Source: Chloroflexota bacterium
GTDB lineage: Bacteria; Chloroflexota; Anaerolineae; Anaerolineales; Villigracilaceae
Assembly: GCA_016191985.1 (NCBI GenBank)
Contig: JACPVB010000291.1
Coordinates: 1 to 13,791 of the forward strand
Direction of reading: 5' to 3'
Length of the DNA: 13,791 bases
Part shown: piece after piece, positions 1 to 5,357 of the stretch
Layout of the letters: each line of letters starts with the position of its first letter
Position numbering within the stretch: position 1 is the stretch's first letter
Translations under genes and position numbers: made by a program
Notes under the pieces: generated by a model
The model's database searches: none
What the model was told of the DNA's origin: nothing
The model's input: the letters and a program-made list of their open reading frames with translations, nothing else

Positions 1-302
1 TCCACTTCCTCTTCATTTTCGGAAAATGGCTTGCCCTCTTCCAGTGTCAGCAGGCGGACAATTTCCTTGCGATGGGCATAGACTTTCTCTGCCACTTCAT
101 GCAGGAGACTCGCCCGCTCATTGGATCCCATCTTCCGCCACGCTTCAAACGCGGACCTCGCGGCCTGCACCGCCGCTTCGACATCTTGCGGCGTCCCACG
201 CGGGACGGAGTCAAGAATTTCCTCGGTGGCAGGGTTTTGAACTTGAATTTCCTCCTTCGCACTTCCGTTCGTGAACATACCGTTAATGTACATTGGGCGC
301 AT
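1..302 (-). CDS. Aldehyde dehydrogenase family protein, N-terminal part (cut by window edge)
   Basis: The minus strand is open from an ATG at 302 to the window edge, giving about 100 residues that begin MRPMYINGMFTNG. The pattern is the N-terminus of the NAD(P)-dependent aldehyde dehydrogenase superfamily: a YINGxF strand, then VQNPATEEILDSVPRG, then a helix with VEAAVQAARSAFEAWRKM, then RASLLHEVAEKVYAHRKEI and LTLEEGKPFSENEEEV. Family members oxidise aldehydes to acids in the cytoplasm; the catalytic Cys and Glu lie beyond the window, so substrate and activity cannot be judged. The start is supported by an AAGGAG ribosome binding site (minus strand of 311-316) 8 nt upstream. An internal ATG three codons on is a weaker alternative. 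The gene is separated by 266 nt from the next gene upstream on the same strand, so it probably has its own promoter, which I could not identify. Confidence 0.9.
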   Translation of the reverse strand, partial: MRPMYINGMFTNGSAKEEIQVQNPATEEILDSVPRGTPQDVEAAVQAARSAFEAWRKMGSNERASLLHEVAEKVYAHRKEIVRLLTLEEGKPFSENEEEV

Positions 303-361
303 GGGTGGGACTCCTTGTTGGGTAGGGAGTGGCTAATCTCGTGGGCTTATCCAAAGATTTG

Positions 362-431
362 ACCACAGAGTCCACAGAGAACACGGAGATTCTCCTTTAT
401 TTTTCTCAGTGAACTCCGTGCGCTCTGTGGT
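362..431. repeat. Interrupted palindromic repeat (CCACAGAG...CTCTGTGG type)
   Basis: Outer arms ACCACAGAG (362-370) and CTCTGTGGT (423-431) are perfect reverse complements, as are inner arms CACGGAG (382-388) and CTCCGTG (414-420). They are separated by unequal bulges of 11 and 2 nt and a central loop of about 25 nt. It lies in the gap between the aldehyde dehydrogenase start and the end of the upstream operon. The form is that of a dispersed extragenic palindrome (REP/MITE-like); that it is a repeat family in this genome is inferred, since only one copy is in the window. No open reading frame is associated with it. Confidence 0.7.
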
Positions 432-486
432 AGGAAGGTTTTTAGCCCATCCTTTTAGCCGCTCTCGTTGGGTAATCTTTATACAT

Positions 487-536
487 TAATGCGTAATGCG
501 TGATACGTAAATTACGAGTTACGCATCACGCATTAT
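487..536. repeat. Palindromic repeat, family 1, copy A
   Basis: A 17-nt left arm (494-510, starting TAATGCGTGATACG) pairs with 519-535 with one mismatch around an 8-nt loop. Bases 493-536 are identical at 43 of 44 positions to 12441-12484, and a diverged copy lies at 8030-8080. It begins 33 nt downstream of the stop codon of the minus-strand operon, so it could form a 3' end hairpin, but no T-run follows it on the minus strand, so intrinsic termination is unlikely. Confidence 0.85.
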
Positions 537-568
537 TTTATACACGGTCTACAGTCCATCCTCCACGG

Positions 569-1327
569 TCAGTCCTTCGGCATCTGCGACTCTTCGATCA
601 ATTCCTTCGGCGTGGCCGCTCCACAACTGGGACAAATAAAATTGTGCTCCACAGGCACGTATGATCTCGAACAAAACGGGCAGGTGATGGGCATCGGTTC
701 TTTCGGAACCTCCTTTACCACTTCCTTGGTCACTTCGCGGGTTTCCACGCGAGTCCTTCCACCACCGATGAATATCGGTCCGCCGGAATGGTGATGCGAT
801 GAAGAACCGCCAGACGAAGAAGACGATTTGTTCGCAATCGCCCCGCCGAGCACGCCGCCAAATGCGCTTTTACTGGCTGAAGGCTTGGCCGACCCCGACG
901 ACTTTGAAAAAGATTTGGACGATTTTGACGAAGAAGATTTCGACCCGCCCTTCATGTTCCCAAGCACGAAGAACAGAACCGCCACGATTACCACCGCCGC
1001 GAGAGTGACAAAGACAATGATCGCTGTCAAACGGATGGCGCGGGGAATATTGTAAAGCTCATACCCATAGCTGAAGAGAAATACACCGCCCACATAAAAC
1101 GGCGCGAGGATGATGAGCAGAATCGCCCCGATCTCCTGAGAGAGGCTTTCATCGAACCAGGTTAAGTAGGCAACAAAAACAATCAGCGCCAGGGTTGCCA
1201 GCGCGATCAACCCGCCAGGGATGAGGATGTGCAACGGCTTGCCGGGCTTTTCATCATCATGGTCGTATTCAAACACTTCATGTGTTTTCGCGCGGACTTG
1301 TCGCGCTTTGTATTCTGATTGAGTCAT
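569..1327 (-). CDS. Membrane protein with Ser/Lys-rich linker and C-terminal zinc ribbon
   Basis: 252 residues. I do not recognise a named family. From the N-terminus: a short charged cytoplasmic-looking segment, three hydrophobic helices (about 33-57, 66-88, 99-123), a low-complexity Ser/Lys/Gly linker (about 127-182, ending in HHH), a charged stretch with a KEVVKEVPKE repeat (about 195-210), and a zinc ribbon with CPFC (216-219) and CPSC (232-235). The four cysteines have the spacing of a structural rubredoxin-like zinc knuckle, often used for protein or nucleic acid binding. The start ATG has an AAGGAG site 5 nt upstream. It lies 34 nt downstream of the solute-binding protein gene and is probably the last gene of that operon, though the gap and its own ribosome site allow separate translation. 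Function unknown. Confidence 0.8.
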   Translation of the reverse strand: MTQSEYKARQVRAKTHEVFEYDHDDEKPGKPLHILIPGGLIALATLALIVFVAYLTWFDESLSQEIGAILLIILAPFYVGGVFLFSYGYELYNIPRAIRLTAIIVFVTLAAVVIVAVLFFVLGNMKGGSKSSSSKSSKSFSKSSGSAKPSASKSAFGGVLGGAIANKSSSSSGGSSSHHHSGGPIFIGGGRTRVETREVTKEVVKEVPKEPMPITCPFCSRSYVPVEHNFICPSCGAATPKELIEESQMPKD

Positions 1328-1361
1328 ATTGTCTCCTTAAGTGCGACGCACTCTCATATTA

Positions 1362-2735
1362 CTACTTACTCAAATCCTTCGCCATCGTCTCCATCTGCGC
1401 CAGGATCGCGGCCACTTGTCCGCTGGAGACGTTAACGCGGTACATGTGAGCGAACCCGTCGCCGAGCATTATTTTAATTGTACGCCATGAAGCCAGTTGA
1501 GGTTGCAATTTGCCTTCAGGTAAAAGCTCCACGGCTTGTGCCCATTGGGGGTGAGTCTTTTCGTAGTCGCCGAGCAGCTCCAAAGTCGAGGTGCGAAGCG
1601 GGAAGAGGTGAGTGGCCTCTACCCAGCGGGCATCCTGTTCGTTTTCCAGTAACCATCTCACAAACAACCATGCTGCCAGTTGCTCCTCATCGGTGGAATC
1701 CAAAATGACATACGAGGAACCGTACACGGTGAGCGCGCCGCCGTTTTCACCGGGGAAGGGAATGACCCTCCACTTATCAGTGCTGCCTTCGCTGGCAAAT
1801 GTGCGCGCAACACCGGGCAGGTCGTTCAAACTTGCGGTGATGAACAGCGCCTCGCGGTTTGCAAACGATGTGATCGGGTCGCCTGTTATGCTTTGCCACG
1901 TGCAGCTTGATTCAGAAAGTTCGCGCAAAAATTTAAAAGCATCGATATTATTTGGCGTGAGGAAACGATAATTGCCTTCCTCTAAAACGCCGCCGCCAAA
2001 GGCCAGCATCCATGAATAGGCGGTCATGGAATCCGTGTTTACCAGCCAGCCGCCGAGCGCGTCATTTTCCGCAAACTCATCAGAGAGCATGGACTTTTGC
2101 GCGCCGCAGGTTTGTCGTCGAAAATCTTCCGACGAAGCGGGCATGGAATCAAAACCAAGTTCGTTCGCCCAGGTTTCATTCCAAAGTAAAAATTGTGCAG
2201 TGCGCTGCGCGGGGAAGGCCACACGCGCTTCATTTGTCAAATCCTGATTCCAAAAAACAAGGGGAATATTGTCCGAGTCGATTCCAAATTTTGGGTCATC
2301 GACATAATTCGTCAGGTCAATCACTGCTCCGTCAGCATACCACCCCTGCGCATGTTCGGGCAGCGCGATCACAAGGTCGGGTTTGTTTTCCGTTGGCAGG
2401 GATGCGGTCACTTTTTCATACATGTTCGAAAAGTTGATTTGATTTTCCACCGTCACTTTAATTCCCCATTCGTTTTGCGAATTGAAATCGTTGACGAATG
2501 TATTGAACAAGTCGGATTCGATGCCGTACCATGGAACCCAGACCTCGATCTCAACCCCCTTCAACGCCTCTTCATTGACCTCGATCCTGCTGGCTGTTTC
2601 GAGAGCAGTTTCCGCCGTTGGAGTTTTTCCGATACTCTGCGTTGCAGACGTTTCTGCCGTGGCTGTGATGTTCGCTTCACTGCAAGCCGTTAAGACAATG
2701 GAAGCGATGAAGAATAATGAGAATATTTTTTTCAT
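1362..2735 (-). CDS. ABC-type extracellular solute-binding lipoprotein (family 1, sugar type)
   Basis: 457 residues. The N-terminus MKKIFSLFFIASIVLTAC is a lipoprotein signal peptide with lipobox LTAC and lipidation at Cys18, so the mature protein should be anchored on the outer face of the cytoplasmic membrane. Family features of carbohydrate ABC transporter binding proteins follow: VEIEVWVPWYG, LFNTFVNDFNSQN, MYEKVTASLPTENKPDLVI, DGAVIDLTNYVDDP, a W/F-rich middle (MTAYSWMLAFGGGVL) and the late motif ATHLFPLRTST. The family delivers oligosaccharides or similar ligands to a membrane permease. No permease or ATPase gene is in the window, so it is an orphan here. Its ATG overlaps the TGA of the upstream M50 protease gene (ATGA, 4 bp), with no clear Shine-Dalgarno, which points to translational coupling. 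The substrate cannot be told from sequence. Confidence 0.9.
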   Translation of the reverse strand: MKKIFSLFFIASIVLTACSEANITATAETSATQSIGKTPTAETALETASRIEVNEEALKGVEIEVWVPWYGIESDLFNTFVNDFNSQNEWGIKVTVENQINFSNMYEKVTASLPTENKPDLVIALPEHAQGWYADGAVIDLTNYVDDPKFGIDSDNIPLVFWNQDLTNEARVAFPAQRTAQFLLWNETWANELGFDSMPASSEDFRRQTCGAQKSMLSDEFAENDALGGWLVNTDSMTAYSWMLAFGGGVLEEGNYRFLTPNNIDAFKFLRELSESSCTWQSITGDPITSFANREALFITASLNDLPGVARTFASEGSTDKWRVIPFPGENGGALTVYGSSYVILDSTDEEQLAAWLFVRWLLENEQDARWVEATHLFPLRTSTLELLGDYEKTHPQWAQAVELLPEGKLQPQLASWRTIKIMLGDGFAHMYRVNVSSGQVAAILAQMETMAKDLSK

Positions 2736-3910
2736 TGAGCGAGTGTCATAAATGGGACGGGCATGAAGACCAAAAAGAAGACAATGATCATCGCAAAGCC
2801 GACCAGCCGTCGGGTGGGGTCGAGCGTGGTGATCTGGTCAAGAGGCTGCGCGTTGACACGTCCCAGCCAGAAGAGCAGAGCCGCCCATAACCACCATCCA
2901 CTCCAGTAGATGCCAAGCACAACCAGCAAACCGACGATAAATGGAAAGGCCTTGCGCGCCTTGTCGCCAAACAAACCGTAGATGACGTGCCCGCCATCCA
3001 ACGTACCAGCGGGGATGAGATTCAACGCCGTGACGAGAATCCCTGCCCAGCCCGCGAAGGCCACGGGATGAATGAAGACATCCAAACCGCCAAAGGGAAT
3101 GGGCCCGCCCGTGAAGAAATATTTCAACCAATATAAAAACCCTTGCGGTTCCAGGGGCGCGGGCAGCAATTGACCGAAGGTAGCATACTTTGCGAAGAGG
3201 TAAAGCAGCGAGTTACCTTCCATGAAGCTATTTGGGTTTGGGTCGATGGTTCCCAGAGTGGAGAGTGACAACCCTAAAAATAAAACCGGGATGGCAACCA
3301 CAAGTCCTGCAATGGGGCCTGCGATGCCAATATCAAATAAGATGCGTTTATTTTTTGGAATGCCGCGCATGATGATTGCCGCGCCCATCGTGCCCAGCGG
3401 ACTTAATGGAAATGGGATGAAGTAAGGCAGCGAGGCGGGCGTCTTGTGATAGCGGCTCATGAAGTAGTGGCCCAATTCATGCGCCAATAAAATTCCGAGC
3501 AGGCTTAAGGCAAAGGGCCAGCCTGTGAAAATACTTTTGGCAAGCGCCAGCAACTGCCCCGCAAGGTCATTTGGGATGGGGCCTTCGGGCTGCGCGCCAG
3601 CGAGCATCACGCTCAAAACTGTAAATACAAAAAGAATGATGTTCGTGGAGATTTTTTCTTTTGGCGGTTCGGGTTGTTTTGGCGCAAGGTAAATGACATG
3701 ATGCCCGTCTTCGATTCGGAAGAGCGGCGTGACGTTATATTGGCTCAACGATTCGGACAATAGGTCGTAGGCTTCCGCGGAATCCTCGCCGAGCAACTCC
3801 CCGCGATAGCGCAGGAAGAATCCCTTGCGCGGGTCTTCGCTGGTGATATCGTCAATGCGAAAAATACGCGAGACAAATCTTGTAAATACTTCGGTTTCTG
3901 GAAATGACAT
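2732..3910 (-). CDS. Site-2 protease family protein (M50 zinc metalloprotease)
   Basis: 392 residues from the chosen start. Intramembrane zinc protease: HELGH at 144-148 inside a transmembrane helix supplies two zinc histidines and the catalytic Glu, and NLIPAGTLDGGH (297-308) supplies the third ligand Asp305. The N-terminal 85 residues are soluble, then come about seven or eight hydrophobic segments. There is no PDZ domain, so it resembles the EGY/SREBP type rather than RseP. Such proteases cut membrane-bound regulators or signal peptides within the bilayer. The ATG at 3910 is preferred because AAGGAG (minus strand of 3915-3920) lies 4 nt upstream; a longer reading frame to 3958 would place this site inside the gene and run through a palindrome. 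It is the first gene of an operon with a solute-binding lipoprotein and a zinc-ribbon membrane protein, either of which could be a partner or substrate (inference). Confidence 0.92.
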   Translation of the reverse strand: MSFPETEVFTRFVSRIFRIDDITSEDPRKGFFLRYRGELLGEDSAEAYDLLSESLSQYNVTPLFRIEDGHHVIYLAPKQPEPPKEKISTNIILFVFTVLSVMLAGAQPEGPIPNDLAGQLLALAKSIFTGWPFALSLLGILLAHELGHYFMSRYHKTPASLPYFIPFPLSPLGTMGAAIIMRGIPKNKRILFDIGIAGPIAGLVVAIPVLFLGLSLSTLGTIDPNPNSFMEGNSLLYLFAKYATFGQLLPAPLEPQGFLYWLKYFFTGGPIPFGGLDVFIHPVAFAGWAGILVTALNLIPAGTLDGGHVIYGLFGDKARKAFPFIVGLLVVLGIYWSGWWLWAALLFWLGRVNAQPLDQITTLDPTRRLVGFAMIIVFFLVFMPVPFMTLAQ

Positions 3911-3925
3911 TGTTCTCCTTGCAAT

Positions 3926-3985
3926 AAACCCTAAAGGTCTTTTGTGGTTTGAAGACACACATATGCTGGCAGACCTTTAGGGTTT
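3926..3985. repeat. 15-bp perfect inverted repeat in the M50 leader
   Basis: AAACCCTAAAGGTCT (3926-3940) is the exact reverse complement of AGACCTTTAGGGTTT (3971-3985), with a 30-nt loop. It sits between the 3' end of the selenocysteine tRNA and the ribosome binding site of the M50 gene, both on the minus strand. It could end or attenuate tRNA read-through into the operon, or simply be a dispersed palindrome. On the minus strand the right arm is followed by ATTGC rather than a T-run, so it is not a classic terminator. Confidence 0.75.
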
Positions 3986-3998
3986 TCAATAATTGGAG

Positions 3999-4092
3999 CG
4001 GGAGTGGATGGGAGTCGAACCCACCGCGACCCGCAACGCGACCCGCCACAGGTTTTGAAGACCAGGAAGCCCACCGGGACCTAACCACTCCC
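3999..4092 (-). tRNA. selC: tRNA-Sec (anticodon UCA)
   Basis: The minus strand folds as a bacterial selenocysteine tRNA of 94 nt without CCA. It has an 8-bp acceptor stem GGGAGTGG/CCACTCCC, discriminator G at 3999, and a 6-bp D stem AGGTCC/GGGCTT closed by the 4-nt loop CGGT that is typical of tRNA-Sec. The anticodon loop CTTCAAA has UCA at 4058-4056, followed by a long variable arm and a 5-bp T stem GTGGG/CCCAT around TTCGACT. The 8+5 stem and the short D loop distinguish it from tRNA-Ser. The anticodon stem has one T-T mismatch. The 3' CCA is not encoded. It reads UGA as selenocysteine with SelA, SelB and SelD, none of which is in the window, and I saw no gene here with a conserved in-frame TGA. 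Confidence 0.92.
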
Positions 4093-4099
4093 ACGCGCA

Positions 4100-4128
4100 A
4101 GGATAACCGAGAGAAGATGGATTTGCAA
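4100..4128 (-). promoter_or_regulatory. Possible promoter of tRNA-Sec
   Basis: On the minus strand TTGCAA (4128-4123) and TATCCT (4105-4100) are separated by 17 nt and end 7 nt before the tRNA 5' end. Each hexamer matches the sigma70 consensus at four of six bases, so the call rests mainly on spacing and position. Confidence 0.35.
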
Positions 4129-4147
4129 GTTGCAGGTTAACATTCAC

Positions 4148-4501
4148 TTAAATGGAATGGTTTTGGAGAAAAGGAGGAAGTGAATCGGGGGCGAACATGA
4201 ATAAGGAAATCAGCGCAAGCACCATGCAAAGCACACACAAGAGGATAATTCCCCCGCTAAAGATTCCGATCCACGCCATGGGGCGGCCTGATTCATTGTG
4301 CTTTCGGATTCGATTTAATGAGATCGTTCCATAGATCAGGGCCAGAACGCCGAGCAATAAACTTGTGGGAGCGCAAATAAAACTCGTAAATGGAAGCGGG
4401 ATGATGACTCCGCCGCAGAATGTAACGATAGTTAACACGCCGAGGATGAGGCTGATGACGGAATGTCTGTTGGTGGGGGATGTTACTTTGTTTGAGTCCA
4501 T
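4148..4501 (-). CDS. Small DUF4190-like membrane protein
   Basis: 117 residues starting MDSNKVTSPTNRHSVISLIL. Hydrophobic segments lie at about 14-34, 38-58 and 76-103, joined by a basic loop with SLNRIRKHNESGRPMAWIGI. The repeated layout of a GxL/GxxxG-rich helix, a short polar loop with GRxxAWxGI and another helix is that of the DUF4190 family, whose function is unknown. The same frame stays open upstream to 4789, but that extension would translate straight through the proline tRNA and its terminator, so the ATG at 4501 is chosen. There is no Shine-Dalgarno before it (the upstream sequence is AT-rich, ATTTAAATATCTT), so the transcript may be leaderless or the start slightly wrong. It ends 56 nt before the tRNA-Sec 5' end on the same strand and leaves no clear room for a terminator. 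Confidence 0.7.
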   Translation of the reverse strand: MDSNKVTSPTNRHSVISLILGVLTIVTFCGGVIIPLPFTSFICAPTSLLLGVLALIYGTISLNRIRKHNESGRPMAWIGIFSGGIILLCVLCMVLALISLFMFAPDSLPPFLQNHSI

Positions 4502-4532
4502 AAGATATTTAAATGTTGTAGGCCAGGCTATT

Positions 4533-4570
4533 AAAGAAAAACTGCCCTGCTGGCAGGACAGTTTTTCTTT
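4533..4570 (-). terminator. Rho-independent terminator of tRNA-Pro
   Basis: An 18-nt arm (4533-4550) pairs with 4553-4570 with a single mismatch; the A/T-rich outer parts AAAGAAAAACTG and CAGTTTTTCTTT give a T-run in both directions. It starts 6 nt after the 3' end of tRNA-Pro on the minus strand, so it most likely ends that transcript and separates it from the DUF4190-like gene. Confidence 0.88.
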
Positions 4571-4574
4571 TGCT

Positions 4575-4650
<76 letters not shown>

Positions 4651-4664
4651 ATTGAGCGAGGGCG

Positions 4665-4693
4665 ATTATAGCCTTGTTTTTCCTTTCTGGCAA
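4665..4693 (-). promoter_or_regulatory. Sigma70-type promoter of tRNA-Pro
   Basis: On the minus strand TTGCCA (4693-4688, five of six consensus bases) and a perfect TATAAT (4670-4665) are separated by 17 nt. Transcription would begin near 4658, about 8 nt before the tRNA 5' end. This is the best promoter in the window. Confidence 0.85.
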
Positions 4694-4730
4694 ATCCAAT
4701 TTTCTTTCCAAATTCTTATGCAAAAGTAAG

Positions 4731-4759
4731 ATACACCCGCCAACCATATATGCTAAAAT
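4731..4759 (+). promoter_or_regulatory. Possible extended -10 promoter of the BFN gene
   Basis: TGCTAAAAT (4751-4759) is an extended -10 element lying 19 nt before the ATG of the bifunctional nuclease gene. The -35 position 17 nt upstream (ATACAC) is poor. It faces away from the tRNA-Pro promoter, so the 128-nt gap holds divergent starts. Confidence 0.4.
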
Positions 4760-4778
4760 AGAAGTATTGGAGTTCCCT

Positions 4779-5342
4779 ATGTCTGACATGGTTGAAGTGA
4801 TTATTGATAGTATCCGCGTGCATTTAATGGCACCGAGCCGCGTGGTCGTTCTAAAACAAATTAATGCTGAACGCTATCTCACCATTTGGGTTGGCCCCTA
4901 CGAAGCGGAGGCGATCACCGTCGCATTGCAGGAGGTTGAAATGGTGCGACCGTTAACCCATGATCTCATTAAAAATATCTTTGGAGCCTTCAATGCACGC
5001 GCCAAGCGCGTGGAAATTGTCAACGTGCAGGATAATATATTTTACGGAAATATTGTTGCAGAAACGGACGGTCTCGAAATTAATATCGATTCCCGCCCGT
5101 CTGATGCAATTGCAATTGCCGTACGGGCGCATGTCCCCATCTTTGTCAATAAAGATGTAATGGACGAGGCGGGTATGGAGCCAGACCTGGATATTCCCGA
5201 AACGAATGCCCCTCCCAAAAATGAACCCCCGGCGCCGTTATCGGATGAAGCCAGCGACAGGTTGTCCGTGTTCAAGGATTTCATCGACAAACTGGATATA
5301 GACGACCCTGACAAGGACAAGCCCGATTCAAACTCAACCTGA
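4779..5342 (+). CDS. Bifunctional nuclease (BFN/DUF151) domain protein
   Basis: 187 residues. Residues 1-135 match the bifunctional nuclease fold known from Thermotoga structures and plant BBD proteins: VEVIIDSIRVHL, VVVLKQINAERYLTIWVGPYEAEAI, RPLTHDLIKNIFGAF, and the signature IDSRPSDAIAIAVR (103-116). The plant proteins have reported DNase and RNase activity; the role in bacteria is poorly defined. The C-terminal 50 residues are acidic and Pro-rich, probably disordered (PPKNEPPAPLSDEAS, DIDDPDKDKPD). The frame stays open upstream to 4674, but the ATG at 4779 is preferred: GGAG lies 6 nt before it and the family homology begins there. It ends 15 nt before dnaB, so the two are probably cotranscribed; that pairing hints at a role near replication or repair, which is inference. 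Confidence 0.9.
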   Translation: MSDMVEVIIDSIRVHLMAPSRVVVLKQINAERYLTIWVGPYEAEAITVALQEVEMVRPLTHDLIKNIFGAFNARAKRVEIVNVQDNIFYGNIVAETDGLEINIDSRPSDAIAIAVRAHVPIFVNKDVMDEAGMEPDLDIPETNAPPKNEPPAPLSDEASDRLSVFKDFIDKLDIDDPDKDKPDSNST

Positions 5343-5357
5343 AGTTGACACACCCAA

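Noticed and set aside
487..536. Copy A of the palindrome as an intrinsic terminator
   Set aside because: The hairpin is strong but no run of T follows on the strand of the upstream operon, so it is listed as a repeat only.
3852..4100. Short minus-strand frame covering tRNA-Sec
   Set aside because: It lies over the structured tRNA and the start of the M50 gene, so it is not a protein gene.
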